Assembly (NCBI RefSeq): GCF_013388355.1
Contig: NZ_CP058246.1
Location: 1,674,001 to 1,738,000, forward strand
From: Flavobacterium sp. LPB0248
GTDB taxonomy: Bacteria; Bacteroidota; Bacteroidia; Flavobacteriales; Flavobacteriaceae
Direction: 5' to 3'
DNA length: 64,000 nt
The position numbers were made by a program, and so were the translations under genes. Of the stretch, positions 1-9,284 are shown one piece after another; within the stretch, counting starts at the first letter, position 1; every line of letters begins with the position of its first letter. Under the pieces are notes generated by a model. It did no database searches. It saw nothing but the letters and a program-made list of their open reading frames with translations, and was not told the origin of the DNA.

Positions 1-2
1 AT

Positions 3-122
3 ACAAAAGCAATTCAAGCTTATGAAATATTAATTTTGAAATATCCAGAAAAAATTACTTTCTTTGCAGACCGCATATCGGATATAAAGATTTTACAACA
101 AAATAACAATAACAATAATTAA
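3..122 (+). CDS. C-terminal end of a TPR-like protein (partial, 5' end outside window)
   Basis: The frame is open from the window edge and gives 39 residues before a TAA at 120-122. The visible part reads as one helical hairpin (KAIQAYEILILKYPEK) of the kind found in tetratricopeptide repeats, followed by a run of six asparagines at the C terminus. secG starts 3 bp downstream, so the two are probably cotranscribed. In flavobacteria a TPR gene commonly lies between lptE and secG; that is synteny knowledge and the rest cannot be checked here. Confidence 0.6.
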   Translation, partial: TKAIQAYEILILKYPEKITFFADRISDIKILQQNNNNNN

Positions 123-125
123 GTA

Positions 126-470
126 ATGAGCACATTTTCAATTTTTTTAGTTTTAATCACAATAGTTTGTTTTCTATTGATCGTAGTTATCATGGTACAA
201 AACCCTAAAGGAGGCGGATTGTCTTCTACAATCAGCGGAACGCAGATGTTAGGTGGAGTACAAAAAACAACTGACTTTTTAGACAAAAGTACTTGGACTT
301 TGGCTACTGTTTTAATTGTGCTAATTTTACTTTCAAGCTTAAGTTTCTCTGGATCTTTAAGCGATACTGAATCTAAAATCATTGATAAAACTGAAGCTCC
401 TGTAAATGCACCTGCAGCTCCAGCACAAGGAACTACTCCTGCGCCTGCGACACCTGCACCAGCAAAATAA
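126..470 (+). CDS. secG: SecG, preprotein translocase subunit
   Basis: Inner-membrane subunit of the SecYEG protein-export channel. The 114-residue protein shows the SecG plan: a first membrane helix at about 5-24, a cytosolic loop with the NPKGGGLSSTISG motif and the conserved GGVQKTTDFLDK segment, and a second helix at about 57-77. The C-terminal tail is rich in alanine and proline (APAAPAQGTTPAPATPAPAK), longer than in the E. coli type, and probably disordered. The start is 3 bp after the upstream stop, and a strong hairpin terminator follows at 493-524, so secG ends an operon. Confidence 0.95.
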   Translation: MSTFSIFLVLITIVCFLLIVVIMVQNPKGGGLSSTISGTQMLGGVQKTTDFLDKSTWTLATVLIVLILLSSLSFSGSLSDTESKIIDKTEAPVNAPAAPAQGTTPAPATPAPAK

Positions 471-492
471 AAAGTAGCTCGATATACAATCT

Positions 493-524
493 AATGCCAG
501 CCTGTCAAAGCTGGCATTTTTTTT
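493..524 (+). terminator. Rho-independent terminator after secG
   Basis: A perfect 9-bp stem (AATGCCAGC 493-501, GCTGGCATT 510-518) with an 8-nt loop runs into eight T residues. It separates secG from the groESL unit. Confidence 0.85.
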
Positions 525-550
525 AAGAAATAATGTCAGTTTTTCTAGCA

Positions 551-565
551 TGGCACAGTTTCTGA
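551..565 (+). promoter_or_regulatory. Possible sigma-54-like -24/-12 element upstream of groES
   Basis: TGGCAC at 551-556 is followed after 5 nt by CTGA at 562-565. This resembles the RpoN consensus TGGCAC-N5-TTGC but matches only 2 of 4 bases at the -12 box. It lies about 50 bp upstream of the groES start. No CIRCE inverted repeat is present and no clear TAnnTTTG box was found. Assignment is tentative. Confidence 0.35.
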
Positions 566-613
566 AAGTTTATAGAACAGAAAAAAACGTATAACTTATA
601 ATAATATAAAATC

Positions 614-889
614 ATGGCTTTAAACATTAAACCGCTTTCAGACCGCGTACTTATTGAGCCTGTTGCAGCTGAAACTAAAACTGCCTCAGGTATTTTTATT
701 CCTGATACTGCCAAAGAGAAACCTCAAAAAGGAACTGTAGTTGCAGTAGGAAACGGAACTAAAGATCACACTATGACTGTAAAAGTTGGAGATACTGTTC
801 TTTACGGTAAATATGCTGGTACTGAATTAAAATTAGAAGGTACTGATTATTTGATTATGCGTGAGGACGATATCCTTGCAATTATCTAA
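614..889 (+). CDS. groES: Co-chaperonin GroES
   Basis: A 91-residue 10-kDa chaperonin, the usual length. GroES forms the seven-subunit lid of the cytosolic GroEL folding chamber. Visible signatures are the N-terminal [11 protein letters not shown] strand, the mobile loop ([21 protein letters not shown], about residues 20-40) and the C-terminal [13 protein letters not shown] strand. The gene sits 76 bp upstream of groEL with no terminator between them, so the two form the classical groESL operon. Confidence 0.97.
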   Translation: MALNIKPLSDRVLIEPVAAETKTASGIFIPDTAKEKPQKGTVVAVGNGTKDHTMTVKVGDTVLYGKYAGTELKLEGTDYLIMREDDILAII

Positions 890-953
890 AAATATATTGT
901 ATTGGGTATGAAGTTAAAGAACTTCATTTAACTTGAAACAAATCAAACTTTAA

Positions 954-2597
<1,644 letters not shown>

Positions 2598-2618
2598 TTC
2601 ATTCTCTTCTTAAAACTT

Positions 2619-2652
2619 AAAAGCGCTGGATTTACTTCTAGCGCTTTTTTTT
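2619..2652 (+). terminator. Terminator of the groESL operon
   Basis: Stem AAAGCGCT (2620-2627) pairs with AGCGCTTT (2640-2647), and the right arm runs into a T-rich tract. The loop is 12 nt. Confidence 0.8.
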
Positions 2653-2662
2653 GTTTTGTTCG

Positions 2663-2901
2663 CCACGAATTCACGAATTATTTTTTCAAATCTGTGTGTT
2701 TATTTTTTGCCACAGATTTCACTGATTTTGGCAGATCTATGCAGATTAAAATTTAAAAAAATCTGCTTAAATCTTTTTTAAATCTGCGTGAAAATTTACT
2801 CTCACAGATTTCGCAGATTTTATTTTAATCCTTTTAATCTGTGTAATCTGTGGCTAATAAAAAGATACAGATTATAAAAAAAATAATTCGTGAATTCGTG
2901 G
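2663..2901. repeat. Nested palindromic intergenic element
   Basis: The ends form a perfect 24-bp inverted repeat: 2663-2686 is the reverse complement of 2878-2901 (core CCACGAATTCACGAATTATT). Inside is a second, less perfect layer with repeats of CACAGATT/AATCTGTG and AATCTGC/GCAGATT: GCCACAGATT at 2709-2718 faces AATCTGTGGC at 2845-2854. The element fills most of the 407-bp gap between groEL and the phosphodiesterase gene and has no convincing ORF. Confidence 0.8.
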
Positions 2902-2974
2902 CTATTCTCCTCTGTCAAGTCGTGGCTAACTTTTTATTTAACATTCTCTTTTTCTTTAAAAAATATGTTATCTC

Positions 2975-2982
2975 TACCTTTG
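2975..2982 (+). promoter_or_regulatory. Candidate -7 box (TACCTTTG) for the phosphodiesterase gene
   Basis: Exact match to the Bacteroidota -7 consensus TAnnTTTG, 22 bp upstream of the ATG at 3005. No clear TTG is present at the -33 position. Confidence 0.6.
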
Positions 2983-3004
2983 CAATTCTATTTAAAATTG
3001 CACA

Positions 3005-4204
3005 ATGAGAAAATTCACAACTCACTTTTTATCTTTTACATTTTTACTTCTTACTACTTTTTTACAAGCCCAAAATAGCAAAGACAATTATGTAGTTTTA
3101 GTTTCTATGGATGGCTTTCGCTGGGATTACGGCAAACAATTCAATCTTCCGAATTTGAAGCAAATTGAAAAAGAAGGCGTTCATGCAAAATCAATGAAAC
3201 CTTCATATCCTAGTAAGACTTTCCCAAATCATTATTCGATTGTAACAGGACTTTATCCAGATCATCACGGAATCATCAATAATGTTTTTTATGATGCTTC
3301 TTTAAACCAGTCTTTCTCATTATCAAGCAACGCAAAAAATGATTCGAGATTTTATGGCGGAAATCCGATTTGGAATTTAGCCGAACAGCAAGGCGTAAAA
3401 ACAGCCTCTTTCTTTTGGCCAGGTTCTGATATTGACAAAAGAAATCCGAGTTATTTTAAAAATTACGACGGTAAAATTCCATACGAAGCTAGAATCGATA
3501 CAGTTATGAAATGGCTACAGCTTCCCGAAAAACAACGTCCGCATTTGGTGACTTTATATTTTGATGAACCAGATCATACAGGTCATAATTTCGGTCCACT
3601 TTCGCCTGAAAATAAAAAAATGGTCATCAAGATGGATTCTATAATGGGTGAAATATCTCGAAGATTGGATCAATTACCTATTGGAAAACAAATCAATTTA
3701 ATCATCGTTTCAGATCATGGAATGGCCGATATTAGCAATGATAAAAAAGTAGCCGTTTTAGATTATCTAAAGCCGGAATGGTTAGGTTACAAAGACGTAA
3801 TTAATCCGATTATGAGTTTACAGGCAAAACCTGGCTATCAAGATTCTATTGCTACTGCTTTGAAAAAAGTGCCTCATATTAAATTCTGGAAATCGACCGA
3901 AGTTCCCGAAAGACTGCATTACGGCACGAATCCGCGTGTGCATGATTTTGTCATTGAGGCAGATAAAGGTTGGAGTTTAGTAAGCAAAGAAAGCACACAT
4001 ATAAAAGGCGGAACTCACGGTTATGATAATAACGAAAAAGACATGCATGCTATTTTTTACGCAAAAGGCCCTGCTTTTAAAGTCAATAAAAAGGTGAAAA
4101 CGTTTCAGAATGTTTCCGTTTATCCTTTGATTGCTCATATTCTTGGCCTACAAACGGGTGAAATTGACGGAAAATTGAGTGATGTTGAGTCAATGCTTCA
4201 CTAA
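3005..4204 (+). CDS. Secreted alkaline-phosphatase-superfamily phosphodiesterase (NPP type)
   Basis: Predicted exported nucleotide pyrophosphatase/phosphodiesterase that hydrolyses phosphodiester or pyrophosphate bonds outside the cytoplasm. A signal peptide covers about residues 1-22 (ending TTFLQAQ). The metal centre is visible: VSMDGFRWDY (Asp36), the nucleophile motif PSKTFPNHYS with Thr72, DEPDHTGHNFGP near 190 and SDHGM near 238, with a later GGTHGYDN histidine. The 399-residue length and motif order fit bacterial NPP enzymes. It stands alone, with its own candidate -7 box, between two repeat-filled gaps. The exact substrate (nucleotides, lipids or sugar phosphates) cannot be read from the sequence. 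Confidence 0.85.
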   Translation: MRKFTTHFLSFTFLLLTTFLQAQNSKDNYVVLVSMDGFRWDYGKQFNLPNLKQIEKEGVHAKSMKPSYPSKTFPNHYSIVTGLYPDHHGIINNVFYDASLNQSFSLSSNAKNDSRFYGGNPIWNLAEQQGVKTASFFWPGSDIDKRNPSYFKNYDGKIPYEARIDTVMKWLQLPEKQRPHLVTLYFDEPDHTGHNFGPLSPENKKMVIKMDSIMGEISRRLDQLPIGKQINLIIVSDHGMADISNDKKVAVLDYLKPEWLGYKDVINPIMSLQAKPGYQDSIATALKKVPHIKFWKSTEVPERLHYGTNPRVHDFVIEADKGWSLVSKESTHIKGGTHGYDNNEKDMHAIFYAKGPAFKVNKKVKTFQNVSVYPLIAHILGLQTGEIDGKLSDVESMLH

Positions 4205-4211
4205 ATTAGAT

Positions 4212-4325
4212 AATGTGTCAATTTGATATTTAGATAATTTGACAATGATTGTCAACCTGAGCAAAGTCGAAGGGCGCTTCAATCGGCACGTGGGCTTCGA
4301 CTCCGCTCTGCCTGACAAAAAGATA
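4212..4325. repeat. Intergenic repeat fragments (GTCAA/GTCGAAGGG family)
   Basis: This stretch contains AATGTGTCAATTTGATA and AGATAATTTGACAATG, related to the repeats at 6915-7086. Next comes CAACCTGAGCAAAGTCGAAGGG (from about 4254), whose relative CCCTTCGACTTCGCTCAGGG recurs near 20523 in the opposite orientation. GGGCTTCGACTCCGCTCTGCC follows as a partial inverted mate. No coding potential is seen. Confidence 0.55.
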
Positions 4326-4330
4326 GATAT

Positions 4331-4376
4331 AAACAATAGACCCGACAGGTTTTAAAACCTGTCGGGTCTATTGTTT
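4331..4376. repeat. 46-bp perfect palindrome
   Basis: Bases 4331-4353 are the exact reverse complement of 4354-4376 (half-site AAACAATAGACCCGACAGG plus four Ts), with no spacer. In RNA it would form a 23-bp stem. It may end the phosphodiesterase transcript, but it lacks a long T tract and is probably a copy of a dispersed repeat. The remaining 4377-4552 is AT-rich and shows no feature I can name. Confidence 0.9.
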
Positions 4377-4552
4377 GCTAACATATATAAAATTTGGTCA
4401 GTATAATTATTTAATTGACAAGCTTCACATTACTTGAATTATTTTGTTAAAACTTTAAAAATATTATGAATCTTTTAACCATTTCAGGACACCATTCCAA
4501 TTAATTTTATAGCTCCATTATAAGTATCATAATTGCCTAATATTTTCTATTT

Positions 4553-6916
4553 ATGAAATTAATCATCAGGTTTTTTAGTTTTCTATTTTGCCTTCAATCT
4601 TTTGCACAGGCTATATCCAATCAAGACAAAATTACCAAATACCTTAATGATTATTTTTCTCAGGATCGCGAGGTTATTCATGTACAATTCAATAAAAATC
4701 TTTTTACAAATAATGAAGATATTGCCTTCAAAGGATATATTCTCAGTAAAAACTATAACATTCCAAACAGCAATACTACAAATGTTCAACTAATCGTTTA
4801 TAATGGCGAAGACCAAATCGTTCAGAAACAATTACTTTTTGCGCAATATGGCGTTTTTTCTGGCGGAATTCATTTAAACGAAAAATTTAAATCTGGCAAA
4901 TACCATTTTCATTTCTACACAAACTGGATGAATAATTTTAAGGAAGACGATTCCTTTAATGAGACAATCGAAATTATTGATAAAAACGTTCCGTATGCAT
5001 TTCAAACCACTGAACCTAATTGGAAAACAGCAGAGGTAAACTTGTTTCCGGAAGGAGGAATTATCTTAAATGATATTATTAATACTATTGGAATTAAGAT
5101 TACAGACTGCAATAAAATAGGAATAGAAGTGGCCGATGGAGTTATTTTGGATTCAAAATCAAATGAAATTACTCACTTTCATACCAACCAAATGGGAAAT
5201 GGGGCTTTTTACCTAAGAGCCGATTTAAACGAAAAATATACCCTTAAAATAAATACTGATAAAGTAAAAATAACACAGCCTCTAGGCAAAATTGCAGAAA
5301 CTGGAGTTATTTTAAGTGCTCCTAATAATCCCGCTAGAAACAATTTGCTTGTTGTTTTAAAGACAAACGAAAAAGGACTTCAATCGTATCAAAATAAAAA
5401 ATTCACCGTTCTGATTCAACAAAATGGAAATTCAATGCAGCAAGAAGTCAGCTTTAAAAATAATAAAACGGAGCAGCCTTTTTATTTCGATAAAAAATAT
5501 TTGCCAAATGGAGTAAATGTAATCAGAGTGTTGGATGAAGATTTAAATGAAATCACAGAAAAGCTAACCTATATTGAAGAAAACAAGATTCCGTCTACAA
5601 CATTGGAAGCAAAAATAACATCTAATGACAGCATTCTATTATCTGGAAAAACCGACGTTAATAAAGCAGATTTAAGCATTAGTGTTCTTCCCGAAAAGAG
5701 CGTATGTTTCAATCAAAAAAAGACAATTTTAAGCACTTTTTACCTAAATGCCTATTTAGAAAAACCTGAAGCTGATACCTATTTTTATTTTAATCCAGAA
5801 AATAAAACTCGAAGACAAGACATAGAACTATTGCTGCTCAATCAGAGCAGAGGAAAATATTTATGGGAAAATATTAAATCAGGTACTCCAAAAATTAGTT
5901 TTGAGTTTGAAAAAGGAGTTCCTATAAGCGGAAAAGTAGAGAAAGAAATAAAACCGAATTCTAAGAATAAAATTTCTCTCGTTGCATTAAAAAACAATCA
6001 ATTTGATCAAACCAATATAGATCAGAATAATGATTTTAAATTTGAACATTTTTTTGTCCAAGATTCAACTGTTTTGGCTTTACAAATGACCAATGAGAAA
6101 AATGTTGCTTTAACCACAAAAATAGAAGCTCGAATAGCTCGAAATGAACCTCGATTTGTTTTGGGACCATCATTTGAAAAAACATTTTGTCCCATTTTAA
6201 AAGCTTCTGAAAATGTTTTTAATTTTCCGCCACCCAAAACGAAAGCTAGCGAACTAAAAGAAGTTGCAATAAAAAACACTTTCAAAAAAGAGGTTTTTAC
6301 TCATAAAGACGACATGAGCCCTATGGCCAAAGCTTTTAAATTTGATGGCAAAGAATTTAGAACTGTATTGAGTTTTCTATCTTCAAATGGCTATGAAACG
6401 GGTATTAACCCAACTGATTATAGCGTATATATAAGAGAAAGAAGAAGTTCTTATCTTGGCGAATCTGCGAAATCTCCAAATGTATATATTGACAATCTTT
6501 TAGTATTCGATTTCAATCAACTCTTCAATCTTACATTAGATCAAATAGATGAAATTTATATTGATCAGACTGGAAGTTCTGACACTTCTACGATAGGACA
6601 CGGTACAATTAAAATTTTCATGAAAACTGGACAAAAAAACAATTATTTCAAACCAAAATTCACAACATTTATCGTAACAAAAGGCTTCGCAAAAGATTTT
6701 AATTATAAAACAGTTCCATTTGAAAATCAAGATGAATTTAATTATTTCGGCACATTGAGCTGGATGCCAAACATTGAATTAAATGATCGTTCAGATTATC
6801 AAATTAAAATTCCAAAGAATCAGCAAAAAGAAATACAGGTTTTAATTGAAGGATTTACTGATAACGGACAATTGATCTCAGAAGTGAGAAAAGTTTCGGT
6901 TGAAGGAGTTTTTTAA
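4553..6916 (+). CDS. Large secreted envelope protein with MG2-like N-terminal and TonB-plug-like C-terminal parts
   Basis: A 787-residue protein with a signal peptide (about 1-19, ending LQSFAQA). The N-terminal region has the pattern of macroglobulin-like MG2 beta domains: VIHVQFNKNLFTNNEDIAFKGY, then KSGKYHFHFYTNW. Near the C terminus, YSVYIRERRSSYLG...PNVYIDNLLVFDFNQLFNLTLDQIDEIYID followed by GHGTIKIFMKTG looks like the plug domain of TonB-dependent receptors, but no beta-barrel follows. Function is unknown. It might be a periplasmic or outer-membrane partner in assembly or uptake. It is monocistronic and ends inside the repeat at 6915-7086. Domain calls are by eye from pattern. Confidence 0.6.
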   Translation: MKLIIRFFSFLFCLQSFAQAISNQDKITKYLNDYFSQDREVIHVQFNKNLFTNNEDIAFKGYILSKNYNIPNSNTTNVQLIVYNGEDQIVQKQLLFAQYGVFSGGIHLNEKFKSGKYHFHFYTNWMNNFKEDDSFNETIEIIDKNVPYAFQTTEPNWKTAEVNLFPEGGIILNDIINTIGIKITDCNKIGIEVADGVILDSKSNEITHFHTNQMGNGAFYLRADLNEKYTLKINTDKVKITQPLGKIAETGVILSAPNNPARNNLLVVLKTNEKGLQSYQNKKFTVLIQQNGNSMQQEVSFKNNKTEQPFYFDKKYLPNGVNVIRVLDEDLNEITEKLTYIEENKIPSTTLEAKITSNDSILLSGKTDVNKADLSISVLPEKSVCFNQKKTILSTFYLNAYLEKPEADTYFYFNPENKTRRQDIELLLLNQSRGKYLWENIKSGTPKISFEFEKGVPISGKVEKEIKPNSKNKISLVALKNNQFDQTNIDQNNDFKFEHFFVQDSTVLALQMTNEKNVALTTKIEARIARNEPRFVLGPSFEKTFCPILKASENVFNFPPPKTKASELKEVAIKNTFKKEVFTHKDDMSPMAKAFKFDGKEFRTVLSFLSSNGYETGINPTDYSVYIRERRSSYLGESAKSPNVYIDNLLVFDFNQLFNLTLDQIDEIYIDQTGSSDTSTIGHGTIKIFMKTGQKNNYFKPKFTTFIVTKGFAKDFNYKTVPFENQDEFNYFGTLSWMPNIELNDRSDYQIKIPKNQQKEIQVLIEGFTDNGQLISEVRKVSVEGVF

Positions 6917-7086
6917 TGTGGCAATTTGAAAATGTGTCAATTAGAAAATACGGCAATTAGATAATTTTATTGATGGTTTATAATTGTAAAAACGCCAGCA
7001 ATACGGCTTATACACAACGATAAAACAATTCTCTAATTTTCTAATTGACACATTTTCTAATTTTCTAATTATCAAATTGGCACATT
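6915..7086. repeat. Nested inverted repeat between convergent genes
   Basis: An inner perfect 19-bp inverted repeat (6931-6949 against 7036-7054, AATGTGTCAATTAGAAAAT) lies inside an outer 15-bp repeat with one mismatch (6915-6929 against 7072-7086). The outer arm begins at the stop codon of the upstream gene and the element reaches almost to the stop of the SulP gene, so it probably works as a two-way transcription end. Confidence 0.75.
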
Positions 7087-7092
7087 CTCTAA

Positions 7093-8622
7093 TTAACTAA
7101 CCACTTTATAAGTTGGATCTTCAATAACATTAACATTTATAACCGCATCAGCATTTTTTAGCAATTGCCTGCAATCGGCACTTAAATGCTGTAATTCTAC
7201 TGTTTTATTGAGCTGATTGTATTTCTTAGTCAAATTATTTAAAACTTCTATTGCCGACATATCTGAAACACGGCTTTCTTTAAAATCTATTATAATATGA
7301 TCTGGATCGTTCGGAATATCAAATTTTTCTAAAAAAGCTGCTGTTGAACCAAAGAATAAGGGTCCATAAATTTCGTAATGTTTTATTCCGTTTTCATCAA
7401 TATAATGTCTTGCGCGAATTCGCTTAGCGCTTTCCCAAGCAAAAACCAAAGCCGAAATAATTACGCCAATTAAAACCGCCAAAGCCAAATTATGCAACAC
7501 AATCGTAATTACAGCCACTAGAATTCCAACAAAAATATCGTGTCGTGGCATTTTATTAATAATCCTAAAACTTGCCCATTCAAAAGTCGTAATCGCCACC
7601 ATCATCATTACACCAACTAAAGCCGCCATTGGCAGTTTCCCGATTACAGGAGCTCCAAAAAGAATAATCAATAAAATGGTCAGCGCTGCAATAATTCCCG
7701 AAAGTCTGGCTCTTGATCCTGCACCAAGATTTACTAAAGTCTGTGCAATCATTGGGCAGCCTCCCATTCCGTAGAAAAAACCATTTAAGATGTTTGAGCT
7801 TCCTTGTGCGATACATTCTCTATTGCTGTTTCCTCTTGTTCCTGTGATTTCGTCAACCAAATTCAGCGTAAGCAAACCTTCCGTCAAACCAACAGCCGCA
7901 ACAATGACCGAATACGGAAATATCACTTTTAAAGTTTCAAAAGAAAATGGAATATTTGGAATATGAAATGGAGGAAATCCGCCTTGAACCGAAGCGATAT
8001 CTTCTACTGTTTTGGTTTCAATATTAAAAACAATTACCAAAGCAAAAACGACCATAATAGCTACTAAAGATGCAGGAACCGCTTTTGTAATCTTCGGAAA
8101 AATTAGAACAATGGCAATAGTCAAAGCGACCAAACCCAACATAATATATAGCGGAGTTCCTTGAAGCCAAGAAACCTGTCCGTTTACAACTGTTTTAAAC
8201 TGCTCCAACTGCGACATAAAAATGACAACTGCCAAACCGTTTACAAAACCAAACATAACGGGCTGTGGAACTAACCGAATAAATTTTCCGAGTTTAAAAA
8301 GTCCGATACAAATCTGAACGACACCGCCAAGAGCTACAGCAGCAAAAACATATTCAATTCCGTGCGATTTCATTAAAGCGATCAAAACAATGACCGTTGC
8401 TCCTGCTCCGCCCGAAATCATTCCAGGTCTTCCGCCAAAAATAGCCGTAACCAATCCTGCAATAAAAGCAGCGTATAAACCAACCAATGGCGGAAATCCA
8501 GCCAAAATAGCAAACGACAGCGATTCTGGAATCATAGTCATTGCAACAGTTAAACCTGCTAAAATTTCGTTTTTATAGTTGACTTTCTGGCTAAAATCGA
8601 AGAGTTGGAATGCTTTTTTCAT
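7093..8622 (-). CDS. SulP-family anion transporter with STAS domain
   Basis: Predicted inner-membrane permease for sulfate, bicarbonate or a related anion. The start was set at ATG 8622 (MKKAFQLFDFSQKVNYKNEILAG); the longer frame needs a TTG and adds an atypical extension. This gives 509 residues with about 10-12 membrane helices. SulP signatures include AGLTVAMTMIPESLSFAILAG near the start and the GMGGCPMIAQTLVNLGAGSRARLSG loop. A cytosolic STAS domain occupies roughly the last 110 residues (HIIIDFKESRVSDMSAIEVL). It faces the previous gene convergently. A TAATTTTG box lies only 5 bp upstream of the ATG. Confidence 0.88.
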   Translation of the reverse strand: MKKAFQLFDFSQKVNYKNEILAGLTVAMTMIPESLSFAILAGFPPLVGLYAAFIAGLVTAIFGGRPGMISGGAGATVIVLIALMKSHGIEYVFAAVALGGVVQICIGLFKLGKFIRLVPQPVMFGFVNGLAVVIFMSQLEQFKTVVNGQVSWLQGTPLYIMLGLVALTIAIVLIFPKITKAVPASLVAIMVVFALVIVFNIETKTVEDIASVQGGFPPFHIPNIPFSFETLKVIFPYSVIVAAVGLTEGLLTLNLVDEITGTRGNSNRECIAQGSSNILNGFFYGMGGCPMIAQTLVNLGAGSRARLSGIIAALTILLIILFGAPVIGKLPMAALVGVMMMVAITTFEWASFRIINKMPRHDIFVGILVAVITIVLHNLALAVLIGVIISALVFAWESAKRIRARHYIDENGIKHYEIYGPLFFGSTAAFLEKFDIPNDPDHIIIDFKESRVSDMSAIEVLNNLTKKYNQLNKTVELQHLSADCRQLLKNADAVINVNVIEDPTYKVVS

Positions 8623-8627
8623 GGGCA

Positions 8628-8635
8628 CAAAATTA
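8628..8635 (-). promoter_or_regulatory. Candidate -7 box (TAATTTTG) abutting the SulP start
   Basis: Read on the minus strand, TAATTTTG lies 5 bp upstream of the ATG at 8622. If used, the transcript would start at or next to the AUG, giving a leaderless or nearly leaderless mRNA. Confidence 0.4.
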
Positions 8636-8870
8636 GAAAAATAATATGCAAAAAAGCACAAACCTTTTCGTAATGAAAAAGCAGTAATGATAGAAGAATT
8701 TAAACAGCTTGATTAAGTTAGCTGTTCTAAAAGAAAAAGGAAAATCGAAAGTATAAAACCGATCATTTCTGTATTTAATTTTAAATTAAAATATTCTGCA
8801 AAATACTTACAAAAAAAGCAAATACAGCTGCGTATTTTTACCTGATTTAATTTTGAAGTTATTTTAAATA

Positions 8871-9116
8871 TTATTCTAATCTTATGCAAGTATAACCTAA
8901 GCGAGAAACATGATTTGCGACGTTATCACACTGCAAATCAAAACCTTCAATTCTTAAAATTTTATCGCAGTCTTCCAAATCAAAATTAATTTTATATTCT
9001 GGAAAATGCTTTTGCATCATTGCGATGACATGATCTCGATCAGATTCATTCTGAACATTTGTTTTAAAAATCTCCACGATCATATCGGCATCTTTTAATT
9101 CTTTAAACTGGTACAT
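8871..9116 (-). CDS. Small conserved protein with a ferredoxin-like (HMA-type) pattern
   Basis: An 81-residue cytosolic protein, start placed at ATG 9116 (MYQFKELKDADMIVEIFKT); the longer frame begins at TTG. The pattern EIFKTNVQNESDRDHVIAMMQKHFPEYKINFDLEDCDKILRIEG suggests a beta-alpha-beta-beta-alpha-beta fold like heavy-metal-associated domains. It lacks the CxxC metal motif, having a single CDK cysteine and a few others. Related small proteins occur widely in Bacteroidota without known function. It is a single gene, oriented divergently from the sensor kinase. Confidence 0.6.
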   Translation of the reverse strand: MYQFKELKDADMIVEIFKTNVQNESDRDHVIAMMQKHFPEYKINFDLEDCDKILRIEGFDLQCDNVANHVSRLGYTCIRLE

Positions 9117-9188
9117 TTTTATTTTTTTTAAAAGAGTATAGAAATTCGAATTCAAAAATAAAGGAGAAACCGCTATTTTAACAGCAAT

Positions 9189-9233
9189 TTTATACCAATG
9201 GCGTACGATTTATACGAATGGCGTTGGTATAAA
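9189..9233 (+). promoter_or_regulatory. Possible LytTR-type operator upstream of the LytS/LytTR pair
   Basis: Two direct copies of AATGGCGT (9197-9204 and 9217-9224) are spaced exactly 20 bp apart. They sit inside a 10-bp inverted repeat (TTTATACCAA 9189-9198, TTGGTATAAA 9224-9233). LytTR regulators bind short direct repeats about two helical turns apart, so autoregulation is plausible. The binding site of this protein is unknown. Confidence 0.4.
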
Positions 9234-9271
9234 TTTTTCTTTATAAATACTTACAAACTATACGATTGTAT

Positions 9272-9279
9272 TATTTTTG
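9272..9279 (+). promoter_or_regulatory. Candidate -7 box (TATTTTTG) for the two-component operon
   Basis: Exact TAnnTTTG match 5 bp upstream of the ATG at 9285, with TTA 18 bp further upstream at the -33 position. This predicts a very short or absent leader. Confidence 0.5.
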
Positions 9280-9284
9280 CCACT

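Noticed and set aside
493..613. CIRCE (HrcA) operator before groES
   Set aside because: Searched for TTAGCACTC-N9-GAGTGCTAA or close relatives between secG and groES; none seen.
2890..3078. 62-residue plus-strand frame before the phosphodiesterase
   Set aside because: Overlaps the end of the nested repeat and the signal peptide coding region of the real gene in a different frame.
7580..7816. 78-residue minus-strand frame inside the SulP gene
   Set aside because: Same strand, different frame from a clear transporter gene; no independent start signal and unlikely composition.
9198..9284. Earlier ATG of the LytS-type kinase
   Set aside because: The extension would cover the candidate operator and -7 box and has no membrane or sensor pattern.
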